A stretch of 64,000 nt of DNA, from positions 310,001 through 374,000 of the forward strand of contig NZ_JAAKGP010000003.1 of NCBI RefSeq assembly GCF_011043545.1. Reading direction: 5' to 3'. The position numbers and the translations under genes are program-made. Shown piece by piece: positions 17,882-26,406 of this stretch. The notes under the pieces are model-generated. The model was not told where the DNA came from. It did no database searches and saw only the letters and a program-made list of their open reading frames with translations. This DNA comes from Rhodobacter sp. SGA-6-6. GTDB lineage: Bacteria > Pseudomonadota > Alphaproteobacteria > Rhodobacterales > Rhodobacteraceae. Numbering within the stretch: the stretch's first letter is position 1; the number at the start of each line of letters is the position of its first letter.

Positions 17882-18685
17882 TCAGGGCAGGTTGTCGTAG
17901 GCGATCACCATGCCGTCGAAGGCGGGGCGGATATGGGGCGGCAATTCGGCGCAGAGCGTGTCGTGGTCGAGGTCGATGTGCATGTCGGTGATCACCGCGC
18001 GGTGCGGCCTCGCCCGGGCGATCCAGTCCAGCGTCAGGGACAGATGGGCATGGGTCGGGTGCGGCTTCCGCCGCAGCGCGTCGACGATCCAGCAGTCGAG
18101 GCCCTGGAGGATGGGCCAGCTTTCCTCGGGGATCTCCACCGCGTCGGGCAGGTAGGCCAAGGGGCCGATGCGGAAGCCGAGCGCATCGGTGGAGCCGTGG
18201 TCGGCGCGGAACGGGGTGAAGGCGATTTCGCCGCCCGGGCCGGCGACGGCGAAGGGGCCGTCGATGGTGTTGAGGTCGAGGATCGGCGGATAGGGGCTGC
18301 CCGGCGGCTGCACGAAGGCATAGCCGAAGCGGCCGAGCAGCGCCTCCTGCGTCGGGCCGTCGGCCCAGACCGGGATGCGGCGGCGCTGGCGGTAGGTCAG
18401 TTGGCGCAGGTCGTCGATGCCGTTCATGTGGTCGGCATGGGAATGGGTGTAGACCACGCCGTCCATCCCCTGCACCCCGGCGTCCAGCAGCTGGTCGCGC
18501 ATGTCGGGCGAGGTGTCGATCAGCACGGTGGTGGTGCCCTCGGCCGCGATGCGCTCCACCAAGAGCGAGCAGCGGCGGCGGCGGTTCTTCGGGTTCGCGG
18601 GATCGCAGTCGCCCCAGTCGCCGCCGATCCGCGGGACGCCGCCCGAGGAGCCGCAGCCGAGGATGGTGAAGCGCAGCGTGGCCAT
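17882..18685 (-). CDS. PhnP-like metallo-beta-lactamase-fold phosphodiesterase
   Basis: A 267-residue cytosolic hydrolase. It opens with FTILGCGSSGGVPRIGGDWG and a pair of cysteines, then the metal motif THSHADHMNG, and later metal ligands in FRADHGS and a C-terminal His-rich segment (HAHLSLTLDW). This is the pattern of PhnP-type cyclic phosphodiesterases. Its start overlaps the tatD stop by one base (TGATG), so it is translationally coupled. Substrate in this organism is unknown. Confidence 0.85.
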   Translation of the reverse strand: MATLRFTILGCGSSGGVPRIGGDWGDCDPANPKNRRRRCSLLVERIAAEGTTTVLIDTSPDMRDQLLDAGVQGMDGVVYTHSHADHMNGIDDLRQLTYRQRRRIPVWADGPTQEALLGRFGYAFVQPPGSPYPPILDLNTIDGPFAVAGPGGEIAFTPFRADHGSTDALGFRIGPLAYLPDAVEIPEESWPILQGLDCWIVDALRRKPHPTHAHLSLTLDWIARARPHRAVITDMHIDLDHDTLCAELPPHIRPAFDGMVIAYDNLP

Positions 18686-19515
18686 CAGGCGGCCCGCGGG
18701 AAGGCGGCCGCCCTGGCGAACAGCCGGTCGAAGTTGGCGCTGGTGGCGGCGGCGAATTCGGCCTCGGTCACGCCGAAGACCTGTGCGCCGACCTTCGCGG
18801 TGAAGGCGGTATAGGCGGGCTCGTTGCGGTGGCCGCGGTGGGGCGGGGGGGCAAGATAGGGGCTGTCGGTTTCCACCAGGATGCGGTCCAGCGGCGCGCG
18901 CGCGAAGATGTCCCGCAGGTCGCCGCTTTTCGGGAAGGCGGCGATGCCGGACATCGACAGGTAGAAGCCCATCTCCAGCGCCGCCTCCGCCAGCCGCGGG
19001 CCGGAGGAGAAGCAGTGCATCACGCAAGGATAGGGGGCGCGGGCCATGCCTTCGGAAAGGATCGCCTCCATCTCCTCGTCCGCCGCGCGGGCGTGGATGA
19101 TCAGCGGCAGCCCGGTTTCCTGCGCGGCCTGGATATGGATGCGCAGGGAGTCCCGCTGGGCGGGGGCGGAGTCGGGCGTGTAGTGGAAGTCCAGCCCGCT
19201 TTCGCCGATCCCCACCATCTTCGGATGCTTCGCCGCCTCCACCAGATCGGCCACCGACAAGGGCGGCACTTCGCCCGCGCTCATCGGGTGGATGCCGTAG
19301 GCGAAGAAGATGCCGTCATGGCCCTCGGCGATCTCGATGGCGCGGGGCAGGCGGTCGGGTTTCGTGCAGATATGCACCATGCGGGTGACGCCGGCGGCGC
19401 GGGCGCGGGCGACGATCTGCTCCAGCTCGCCGTCGAAATCGGGGAAGTCGAGGTGACAGTGGCTGTCGACCAATTCCGGGGGCAGGTCCGGGGGCAGTTC
19501 GGGCGGCGCGGTCAT
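18685..19515 (-). CDS. TatD-family metal-dependent hydrolase
   Basis: A 276-residue TIM-barrel hydrolase. The metal motif DSHCHLDF opens the protein; GESGLDFHY supplies the bridging Glu, and later motifs IHARAADEEM, MHCFSSG and ETDSPYLAPPPHRG match TatD/YcfH enzymes. Family members have been reported as DNases or D-aminoacyl-tRNA deacylases. It sits 13 bp after holB, a conserved tmk-holB-tatD order in alphaproteobacteria. Confidence 0.92.
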   Translation of the reverse strand: MTAPPELPPDLPPELVDSHCHLDFPDFDGELEQIVARARAAGVTRMVHICTKPDRLPRAIEIAEGHDGIFFAYGIHPMSAGEVPPLSVADLVEAAKHPKMVGIGESGLDFHYTPDSAPAQRDSLRIHIQAAQETGLPLIIHARAADEEMEAILSEGMARAPYPCVMHCFSSGPRLAEAALEMGFYLSMSGIAAFPKSGDLRDIFARAPLDRILVETDSPYLAPPPHRGHRNEPAYTAFTAKVGAQVFGVTEAEFAAATSANFDRLFARAAAFPRAA

Positions 19516-19528
19516 CGGGGGCTCGCTG

Positions 19529-20653
19529 TCAGGAGGCGAGGCGACCCGCCGTCTCGTCGATCTTCAGCAGGATATCCATGAGAAGCGCGGCAGGGTCAAG
19601 GTTGACCGCCTTGCCGCGCCGCGCCCGGGCGGCAAGGTCGTGGCCGAGGTCGGCCCAGGCCAGCGCGGCGGCGGGCGTGGGGGCGAGGCGGGCGATCAGC
19701 GCGGCCTCGCCCGCCGCGGCCTCGGGCGGGGCCTGGCCGGTGGCACCGGCGCGGGCGAGGCGGGACAGGAAGGTCTCCAGCAGCGTCACGATCAGCTCGA
19801 AACGGTCGGCGCCCTGCTTGCCGGCGGCGGTCTCGGCCAGTTGCAGGGCGCGGGTGCGGTCCAGCCGGGGCAGGTCGGACAGCAGGCGCAGCAGCGCGCC
19901 ATAGGTCTCCAGCCCGCCGGCATTGGTCAGCCGGAACGCCTCGCCCACCGATCCGGCGGCGAGTTCGGCCAGCGGCTGGCGGTCCTCGGGCGCGATCTCG
20001 TCGCCGGCCTGCACCAGCGCGTCGGACAGTTCCGGCGGAGGCAGGGGATGCAGGCGCAACTCGCGGCAGCGGGAGCGGATGGTGGGCAGCAGGCGGTTGG
20101 GCTGGTGTGCGACAAGGAAGAAGAATGCGCCGGGCGGCGGCTCCTCCAAGAGCTTCAGCAGCGCATTTGCGGCCGAGGGGTTCATCTCGTCCGCCGCATC
20201 GACGATGGCGGCGCGGCGGCCGCCGTCGGCGGCGGAGAGGGTGAAGAAGGACTTCAGCTTGCGCACCTCGTCCACCGCGATGACCTGGCTCAGCGCCGTG
20301 CCCTTGTCGTTCGGCCCGCGGCGGAGGAGGAAGAGCCGCGGCTCCGCCAGCGCCCGCATCCGGCGGGCGACGGGGTGGTCGTCGGGGATGTCGAGCGTTT
20401 CGGGCGGCGGCGGGGCGAACATGCCGCCGTCTTCCGGGGTTGCCAGCAGGAAGCGGGCGAGGTGCCAAGCAAGGGTGGCCTTGCCGATGCCCCGCGGCCC
20501 GGCGATCAGCCAGGCATGGTGCAGCCGGCCGGAGCGGTAGGCGTCGAGGAAGCCCGCCTGCGCCGCGGCATGGCCGAAGATCGCGCGGGTCTCGCGCGGA
20601 TGGGGGGCGCCCTCGATGCGGTCGGGTTCGGGAAGCGAAGCGGGATCGGCCAT
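19529..20653 (-). CDS. holB: DNA polymerase III delta-prime subunit
   Basis: A 374-residue clamp-loader subunit of the AAA+ family. After HHAWLIAGPRGIGKATLA, a Walker A-like loop, come the sensor segments VDAADEMNPSAANALLKLLEEPP and the arginine-finger-type SRC motif in TIRSRCR. The usual four-cysteine zinc module is not apparent. The ATG at 20651-20653 was chosen because the upstream codons run into a repeat and do not resemble the family. It is preceded by tmk. Confidence 0.92.
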   Translation of the reverse strand: MADPASLPEPDRIEGAPHPRETRAIFGHAAAQAGFLDAYRSGRLHHAWLIAGPRGIGKATLAWHLARFLLATPEDGGMFAPPPPETLDIPDDHPVARRMRALAEPRLFLLRRGPNDKGTALSQVIAVDEVRKLKSFFTLSAADGGRRAAIVDAADEMNPSAANALLKLLEEPPPGAFFFLVAHQPNRLLPTIRSRCRELRLHPLPPPELSDALVQAGDEIAPEDRQPLAELAAGSVGEAFRLTNAGGLETYGALLRLLSDLPRLDRTRALQLAETAAGKQGADRFELIVTLLETFLSRLARAGATGQAPPEAAAGEAALIARLAPTPAAALAWADLGHDLAARARRGKAVNLDPAALLMDILLKIDETAGRLAS

Positions 20654-20736
20654 GGCGGGACATTGCACCAGCGGGCGGATGGGGGGAAGGGGGGCCTGGC
20701 GATGCCGGCCTTCCTCCCGCCGCGGCCTCCACGGAT

Positions 20737-20803
20737 GTAGGGCGGGGTTCACCCCGCCGTCCCCGGTCCGGCAAGGGGAGGCGGGGTGAACCCGGCCCTA
20801 CGG
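20737..20803. repeat. GTAGGGCGGGG inverted repeat
   Basis: GTAGGGCGGGGTTCACCC and its continuation CGCC at 20737-20758 pair with GGCGGGGTGAACCCGGCCCT and AC at 20780-20802, separated by about 20 bases. The right arm contains the tmk stop codon. Single arms recur at 52876-52897 and a diverged pair at 59334-59394. Confidence 0.75.
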
Positions 20804-21418
20804 GGTGAGATGCGGCAGCACCAGTGCCAGAACCTCCTCGGCCACCGTCTCCGCCGGGCGGGCGCCGTCGATCACGCGGTAGCGGGGGAAGCGGTCCGCG
20901 AGTGCGAGAAACCCGGCGCGGGCGCGGGTCTGGAAGGCCAGGCCCATGTCCTCGAACCGCATCTCGTGGCCCTTGCGCGCCTGCGCGCGGGACAGGCCGA
21001 CCCCGGGGTCGATGTCGAAGAGCAGCGTCAGGTCGGGCTCCACCCCGATCATCAGCTCGTGCAGCCGGTCCACCGTGGCCGTCAGGTCGCCGCGGGTGAT
21101 GCCCTGGAAGATGCGGGTGCTGTCGGCGAAGCGGTCGCAGATCACCACCGCGCCGCGGGCCAGCGCGGGCCTTATGGTCTTTTCCAGATGGTCGCGGCGG
21201 GCGGCGGTGAAGAGCAGGATCTCGGTCTCGGCCGACCAGCGGTCGGGGTCGCCTTCCAGCACCAGCCGGCGGATTTCCTCGGCCCCCGGGCTGCCGCCGG
21301 GCTCGCGCGTCAGCACCGTGTCATGGCCGCGCGCCAGCAGCGCCTGATGCAGGAGTCGCCCCTGCGTCGACTTGCCGGAGCCGTCGATGCCTTCGAGAGA
21401 GAGGAACAGCCCCGCCAT
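20798..21418 (-). CDS. tmk: Thymidylate kinase
   Basis: A 206-residue P-loop kinase that phosphorylates dTMP to dTDP. GIDGSGKST forms the P-loop, TREPGG the dTMP-site loop, CDRFADSTRIFQG the DRX motif and SRAQARKGHEMRFE the lid region. Length is normal. The last codons and the TAG stop fall inside an intergenic-type inverted repeat. It abuts the carboxypeptidase gene (stop at 21419 with this start at 21418), so the two are closely coupled. Confidence 0.96.
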   Translation of the reverse strand: MAGLFLSLEGIDGSGKSTQGRLLHQALLARGHDTVLTREPGGSPGAEEIRRLVLEGDPDRWSAETEILLFTAARRDHLEKTIRPALARGAVVICDRFADSTRIFQGITRGDLTATVDRLHELMIGVEPDLTLLFDIDPGVGLSRAQARKGHEMRFEDMGLAFQTRARAGFLALADRFPRYRVIDGARPAETVAEEVLALVLPHLTP

Positions 21419-22573
21419 TCAGGATGCGGGAGCGCCGGCGCCCAGGTAGCGGTCGTAAAGCGCGCCCGCCGCGGTGGTCAGCCGGCCCAGGAAGCCCGCC
21501 TTGGCCACCGGCGCCTCGGCCACCAGCTGGACCTGATGGTCGGGCAGGCCGGGGACGTGGATCACCAGCTCGGCCACCGGCACGCCGGCTTCGACCGGGG
21601 CCATCAGCGGGCCCTTGTAGATCACCTCGGCCTCCACCTTGTCCTGCACCAGCGCGGGGACCAAGAGGCGCAGGTCCTCGGCCGGAACCAGGCCCACGGT
21701 GGCGGCCTCGCCCAGGAAGACCTCGGCCTCGGCCACCCGGACCCCGGCCTTGGCCACCGTCTTCTCGGCGAACTGGCGGAAGGCCCAGGCGACGATCCGC
21801 TCGGCCTCCTCGGCCCGGGCGGTCTCCGAGGGCAGGCCGGTGATGGCGAAGATGATCCGGCGGTCGCCCTGCTTGGCCGACCCGACGAGACCATAGCCCG
21901 CCTCGGAGGTATGGCCGGTCTTCAGCCCGTCCGCCCCGATCCCCAGCTTCAGCAGGGGATTGCGGTTGAAGCGGTTGTCGGGCGCGCGGTCCTTGTAGTT
22001 GAACTCGGTCTCGGCGAAGACCGGGTAGTATTCCGGGAATTCCTCGATCAGCCGCCGGGCGATGATGCCGAGGTCGCGCATCGACATCCGCTGCCGCGGG
22101 TCCGGCCAGCCGGAGGCATTGGCGAAGGTCGATGCCGTCAGGCCGAGCGCCTTGCCCCGTTCGGTCATCTGCGCGGCGAAGGCCTCCTCGGTGCCCGCCA
22201 GCCCCTCGGCGACCACGACGCAGGCGTCGTTGCCCGAGTTGACGATCATGCCGTGGATCAGCTCCTCCACCGTGGGGCGGTCGCTTTCCTGCAGGAACAT
22301 GGTCGACCCGCCCATGGCCTTGGCGCGGGAGGAGACGGCGAAGCTGGTGTCCAGCTGCACCCGGCCGTCGCGCAGCGCCTCGAACAGCATGTTGATCGTC
22401 ATCAGCTTCGACATGCTGGCGGGGGGCACCGGCTCGTCGGCGTTCTTGTCCATCAGCACCGTATGCGTGGTGACGTCGTAGACCCAGGCGGCGGTGGCCT
22501 GGGTCTCGAAGGCGCGCGCCGGCAGGGTTGCGGCGATCAGCAGGATGAGGGCCAGGCGCAGGCGGTGCAGCAT
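21419..22573 (-). CDS. D-alanyl-D-alanine carboxypeptidase, PBP5/6 type
   Basis: A 384-residue periplasmic penicillin-binding protein that trims the terminal D-Ala of peptidoglycan stem peptides. A signal peptide (residues 1-21, ending PARA) precedes the catalytic SxxK motif in PASMSKLMT, then SGN in VNSGNDAC and KTG in LKTGHTSEAG. A C-terminal beta domain and a membrane-anchoring amphipathic tail (LTTAAGALYDRYLG) follow. ATG 22573 was preferred to 22588 because AGGAG lies 5 bases upstream of it. Confidence 0.93.
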   Translation of the reverse strand: MLHRLRLALILLIAATLPARAFETQATAAWVYDVTTHTVLMDKNADEPVPPASMSKLMTINMLFEALRDGRVQLDTSFAVSSRAKAMGGSTMFLQESDRPTVEELIHGMIVNSGNDACVVVAEGLAGTEEAFAAQMTERGKALGLTASTFANASGWPDPRQRMSMRDLGIIARRLIEEFPEYYPVFAETEFNYKDRAPDNRFNRNPLLKLGIGADGLKTGHTSEAGYGLVGSAKQGDRRIIFAITGLPSETARAEEAERIVAWAFRQFAEKTVAKAGVRVAEAEVFLGEAATVGLVPAEDLRLLVPALVQDKVEAEVIYKGPLMAPVEAGVPVAELVIHVPGLPDHQVQLVAEAPVAKAGFLGRLTTAAGALYDRYLGAGAPAS

Positions 22574-22584
22574 GGGGGCTCCTG

Positions 22585-23460
22585 TCATTTCAGCAGATAG
22601 GCGTCGGCGAAGCCCGCCGACTTGATCTTCTTCAGCGTAGCGGCATCGCCGCGGGCGATCACCGACCAGAAGGACTTGCCCTTGGCGTTCTCACTGCGGA
22701 CCTCGGCCGGGACGCCGGCCTTGGCGAGGGTGTCGACCGCGCGCTTGGCATTGGCCTCGACCGAGAAGATGCCGATCTGGATCGGCCTTCCGCCCGAGGC
22801 CGCCGGGGCCGGTGCCGGCGCGGCGGCGTCGATGGCCGCGGCGGCCGTGGCGGCGGTGGCCGCCGGGCCCTTCTTGGCCGGAGCCGCGGGCTGCGGCGCG
22901 TCCAGCGGCTGCGTCGCCACCCCGCCGCCGTCGATCGCCCCCGGCTTGGCCCCGGCGGCCGGCGCAGAGGCCACCGTCTCGGCGCTGTCGAGGATCGGCG
23001 AGGTCGGGGCCGCGGCCGGCGCCTCCTCGCGCCGCAGCGCCGTCACCGAGAGTTTCGCCGGCGCCCCCGCCAGCATCCCCAGGGCGGCGGCGGCGTCCGA
23101 GGAGATCTGCAGCTTCGGCCCGGGATTGTCGCGCTCGCGCCGGAACAGCGCGCCGATGACGAACTTGCCGTTGGCCGGGTTGCGCATGATCACCCGCTCG
23201 GGGTCCTTGGCGTCGGGCGAGGCGACCCAGACGCCGCCCAAGGAGGGCCGGCCGTCCCAGAGCGCATCCTCGGTGACCTGGAAGACGTTGGGCGCCTCGA
23301 CGTCGCGGTCGACCAGCCGGGTGGATTTCTGTGTCTTCGCAGGGGCTTCGCCGCCCGCCGCGGATTTGGTGCCGCCCCCCGCCCCCTCCACGCAGCCGCC
23401 AAGCGCCAGTGCGGCGGCGGAAACCAGAAGGATCAGCCTGTAGGATGCCCTTGCCATCAT
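22585..23460 (-). CDS. SPOR-domain lipoprotein (RlpA-related)
   Basis: A 291-residue lipoprotein. The N-terminus ends in the lipobox LALGGC (lipid-modified Cys about residue 22-23). The central segment NVFQVTEDALWDGRPSLGGVWVASPDAKD followed by ERVIMRNPANGK resembles the double-psi barrel of RlpA, and a Pro/Ala-rich linker leads to a C-terminal SPOR domain (IQIGIFSVEANAKRAVDTLA) that binds denuded glycan at the septum. It heads the carboxypeptidase-tmk-holB-tatD gene run. Starts at 23472, 23460 and 23457 are all possible. Confidence 0.75.
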   Translation of the reverse strand: MMARASYRLILLVSAAALALGGCVEGAGGGTKSAAGGEAPAKTQKSTRLVDRDVEAPNVFQVTEDALWDGRPSLGGVWVASPDAKDPERVIMRNPANGKFVIGALFRRERDNPGPKLQISSDAAAALGMLAGAPAKLSVTALRREEAPAAAPTSPILDSAETVASAPAAGAKPGAIDGGGVATQPLDAPQPAAPAKKGPAATAATAAAAIDAAAPAPAPAASGGRPIQIGIFSVEANAKRAVDTLAKAGVPAEVRSENAKGKSFWSVIARGDAATLKKIKSAGFADAYLLK

Positions 23461-23658
23461 GCCCTCTCGCATGCGCGGTCTTGCCGCCGCGCTGATTGCC
23501 CTGCCGCGGGCGCGCCCGGGCCGGTTCCGGCGGGCATCATACCGGCGCCGCCCCGCGCTGGAAAGGCCCGAGCGGCCCTGCCGGCTTCACGATCAGCGGA
23601 TTTCACCGCAACCGTGCTCTTTCAGAATCACCCCCGCCTGCGTAAGCCCGTGCCGGTC

Positions 23659-23748
23659 GGAGGAGTGGCGGAGTGGTCTATCGCACCGGTCTTGAAAACC
23701 GACGTGGGCGCAAGCCCACCGTGGGTTCGAATCCCACCTCCTCCGCCA
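23659..23748 (+). tRNA. tRNA-Ser (TGA anticodon)
   Basis: GGAGGAG pairs with CTCCTCC and is followed by G and an encoded CCA. The anticodon loop CTTGAAA gives TGA at 23693-23695. A long variable arm (GTGGGCG...GCCCACC) and the T-arm GTGGGTTCGAATCCCAC identify a class II serine tRNA. Confidence 0.96.
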
Positions 23749-23820
23749 CTTAGGTATAAAACCGGGAGCGCCGATTCCCGCCGATTTCCTTCCCTTAGCG
23801 GCGGGCCCGCCCCCGCCCCG

Positions 23821-24945
23821 TCAGAACCTGATCTGTGAGGTCAGGAAGAAGCTCCGGCCGGGTTCGGGGTAGCCCTCCACCACCTGGACGTTGCGGTCGA
23901 ACAGGCTGCGGATGCCGAAGTCCACCGCGGCGTTCTCGTTTACCTTCCAGCTGGCGGAAAGGTTGGCGAGGCCGAAGCCGCCCATCCGGCTGTAGACATA
24001 GCTCGGGCTGGTGCCGCGCGGCTGGCCGGCGGCGGGGTCGGACCAGCGCGGGCCGTAGACCTCGACCGAGGGGGTCAGGGTCAGGGTATCTGTCGCCTGC
24101 CAGTCCAGCGCCAGGTAGAGCTTGTGGGCGGGGATGTCGGTGATCCGCAGCCCGGCGATCAGCGGGTCCTCGATGTCGGCATCGATCCAGGTGTAGTTCG
24201 CCGTCAGGCCGAGACGGTCGTTCACCTCCCAGCCGGCCGCCAGTTCCAGGCCCTTGAAGGTGCCCCTGCCGACGTTCTGCTGCTGCGAGATCACGTTGGC
24301 CGGGTCGCTGTTGTCGTAGACGACCGACTGGATCAGATCCTCCACCCGGCTGTAGAAGACCGCGCCTTCCAGAGTGACCGGCCCGAGGTCGCCGCTGTAG
24401 CCGAGTTCCACGTTGGTGGCGCGTTCGGCCTTCAGGTCGGGGTTCGGCTCGAAGGTGCCGAAGCGGGTGCTGTAGCGGTGGAACAGCGTCGGGAAGCTGG
24501 TGCGGGACGAGATGCTGGCATGGAAGGCGCCGCCCGCGTCCGGCGTCCAGATCGCGGCCAGCTGTCCGTCCAGCGCCTCGGTCTCCACTTTCGGGCGGCC
24601 CGGGCTGGTGGTCGGGCGGCGTGCCGTTGGTCGGATAGTTGGTCTCCTTGTGCACGTCGCGGCGGAAATGCAGGGCGAACTTCAACTCGTGCGCGCCGAG
24701 GGTCAGGCCGTATTCGGCGCTCGCCCCCAGGGAATGGTCGTCGTAGACGCTGTCGAAGGCGCGTCCCACGGTCTGGGTGTCGTGATCCGGGTCGTCCCAG
24801 GCCGACAGGGTGTTGTCGAAGGTGTTGTAGTAGACCCGCGTCTTCACATAGCTGCCGCCCAGGTCGGTGTGGGTGTAGAGCGCCAGCCGGGGATCGCGGC
24901 CCCGGCAAGGATCAGGCGGTGCAGCAGGCTTTTGGGCAGTCTCAT
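23821..24945 (-). pseudogene. TonB-dependent receptor, internally deleted and frameshifted
   Basis: The remnant starts with MRLPKSLLHRLILAGAA, a good signal peptide start, then jumps at about 24905 into the middle of a beta-barrel in another frame (RDPRLALYTHTDLGGSYVK), with the entire plug domain missing. A second frame change near 24595 separates that piece from the C-terminal barrel (SISSRTSFPTLFHRYSTRFG onward), which ends in the proper outer-membrane signature FFLTSQIRF. An intact receptor would be about 650 residues; barely half remains in three frames. The normal neighbour would be the divergent FecBCD-type transporter, so it once served as its outer-membrane gate. Confidence 0.85.
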
Positions 24946-25001
24946 CGGCGGGGTTCCTCCTCCTCCTCGGGCGCAGCTTCGGGGAAGGTCTGCCGAATTG
25001 T

Positions 25002-25019
25002 TATGTTTACAGAAACATA
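25002..25019. promoter_or_regulatory. Palindromic operator candidate near the TonB receptor remnant
   Basis: TATGTTT-ACAG-AAACATA is a perfect inverted repeat with 7-base arms, 57 bp upstream of the receptor remnant start. It stands out as AT-rich in a GC-rich context. Its half-site resembles that of the second palindrome at 25122-25143. Confidence 0.5.
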
Positions 25020-25121
25020 TCCAATCCGCCCGGCAAGACCCCCGCCTTCGCGGCGGCAACACCACTGTGGCATCGCTGCATCGGCGGCGGTCCGGCCGCT
25101 TCCGGCTTGCAAGCCGGGGAT

Positions 25122-25143
25122 GATATGTTTCATCATACATATC
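25122..25143. promoter_or_regulatory. Palindromic operator candidate upstream of the DUF2478 gene
   Basis: GATATGT-N8-ACATATC is a perfect inverted repeat 40 bp upstream of the ATG at 25183. The ATATGT half-site loosely recalls ModE-type Mo-boxes, which would suit the molybdate-like gene set, but the match is not exact. Confidence 0.5.
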
Positions 25144-25182
25144 GTGCCCCGGTGATAGGGGCCCGACTCGCGAGGGGCCGAG

Positions 25183-25695
25183 ATGGACATCCGATACGTC
25201 AGTTCCGATCAGGACCGGCAGACCAACCGCATCCTGTCCGAAGTGGCCGAACGCGCGGGGCGCGAAGGCATCCGGCTGGCCGGGACGGTGCAGCCCGTCG
25301 GTCCCGACATGCCGCAGCAGAAATGCGAGATCGTGCTGAACCTGCTGCCCGACGGCCCGATCCACAACGTCAGCATGGACCTCGGCCCCGGCGCCACCGG
25401 CTGCCGGCTGGACGCCGGCGCGCTGGAAGAGGCGGTGATCGTGGTGCACGACCGTCTGCCGATGGCGCAGGCGCTGGTGGTGAACAAGTTCGGCAAGCAG
25501 GAGGCCGCGGGCCGCGGGCTGGTCGAGGCCATCGGCCGCGCCTGCGCCGCCGGGCAGCCGGTGCTGGTCGGCGTCTCGCCGGAATGGCGTTCGGCCTTTC
25601 TCGCCTTCGCCGGCGGCACCGCGCTGCCGCTGGAGGCCGATGCCGACCGGGTGATGGACTGGCTGCGCGCCGCCTGCCGCGCCCGGGCCGCCTGA
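25183..25695 (+). CDS. DUF2478 protein (NTPase-like, molybdenum-operon family)
   Basis: A 170-residue cytosolic protein. The conserved tail of the family is visible as ALVVNKFGKQEAAGRGLVEA followed by GQPVLVGVSPEWRSAFLAFAGG. DUF2478 proteins are commonly encoded beside molybdenum transport genes and are distantly related to THEP1-type nucleotide-binding proteins; no P-loop is obvious here. GAGGGG precedes the ATG. It is the first gene of a six-gene run of overlapping or closely packed genes. Function is unproven. Confidence 0.75.
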   Translation: MDIRYVSSDQDRQTNRILSEVAERAGREGIRLAGTVQPVGPDMPQQKCEIVLNLLPDGPIHNVSMDLGPGATGCRLDAGALEEAVIVVHDRLPMAQALVVNKFGKQEAAGRGLVEAIGRACAAGQPVLVGVSPEWRSAFLAFAGGTALPLEADADRVMDWLRAACRARAA

Positions 25696-25718
25696 CCTGT
25701 CCGAAGGGGAGAAGACCG

Positions 25719-25928
25719 ATGAAACTCAGCGCCCGGAACGTCCTGCGCGGCAAGGTGGTGGAGATCGTCACCGGCGCGGTGACCAGCCATGTCCGGATCG
25801 ACATCGGCGGCACCATCGTCACCGCCTCGATCACCAATGCGGCGGTGCAGGAACTGGGGCTGGCGGTCGGCAAGCCCGCCGCCGCGGTGATCAAGGCCTC
25901 GGACGTGATGGTCGGGGTCGATGACTGA
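25719..25928 (+). CDS. Molybdenum-pterin-binding (Mop/TOBE) small protein
   Basis: A 69-residue protein made of a single TOBE/Mop domain: MKLSARNVLRGKVVEI, then GAVTSHVRIDIGG, ITNAAVQELGL and KASDVMVGVDD. Such molbindins assemble into hexamers that store or sense molybdate or tungstate oxyanions. This is the strongest pointer to the metal handled by the cluster. The gene follows DUF2478 by 23 bp and overlaps the next gene by 8 bases (ATGACTGA). Confidence 0.9.
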   Translation: MKLSARNVLRGKVVEIVTGAVTSHVRIDIGGTIVTASITNAAVQELGLAVGKPAAAVIKASDVMVGVDD

Positions 25929-26406
25929 GGCCCTGGCCGATCCGCTGCGCCCGCATGAGGAAGCCGTCGCCCTGCCCGAGGCCTTCGACGCCGGGCTCTG
26001 GTTCATCGGCCGCATCCGCACCCCTTGGGCGCAGCGCAGCGACTGCCCGAAGCGCGGCGACATCGAGACCGGCCCGCCCTGCCGGATCGAGGTGGACGAC
26101 CGCTGGGCCGCCGCGCTGGACGGGATCGGCAAGCACCTGAACCTGCAGGTGCTCTACTGGATGCACCTGTCGCGCCGCGATGCGGTGCGGCAGAACCCGG
26201 CCTTTACCGACAGTTCCATCGGCACCTTCGCCATCCGCTCGCCGCTGCGGCCGAACCCCGTCGCCTCCTCGGTGGTGCGGCTTCTTGGCGTCGAGGGCAA
26301 GGTGCTGACCGTCCGCGGTCTTGACTGCGTGGACGGGACCCCGCTGATCGACCTCAAACCCGAATTCGGAGCCCTCTGGTGCGATACTTCCCCGCAACCG
26401 CGCTGA
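25921..26406 (+). CDS. TrmO-like (UPF0066/TsaA) SAM-dependent methyltransferase
   Basis: A 161-residue single-domain beta-barrel protein. Diagnostic segments are GRIRTPWAQRSDCPKRG, FAIRSPLRPNPVASSVVRLL and DGTPLIDLKPEFG, matching TrmO, which N6-methylates threonylcarbamoyladenosine 37 in tRNA-Thr. The C-terminal domain of E. coli TrmO is absent, as in short family members that often lie in metal-transport operons. Its role here may differ from tRNA modification. It overlaps both neighbours. Confidence 0.8.
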   Translation: MTEALADPLRPHEEAVALPEAFDAGLWFIGRIRTPWAQRSDCPKRGDIETGPPCRIEVDDRWAAALDGIGKHLNLQVLYWMHLSRRDAVRQNPAFTDSSIGTFAIRSPLRPNPVASSVVRLLGVEGKVLTVRGLDCVDGTPLIDLKPEFGALWCDTSPQPR

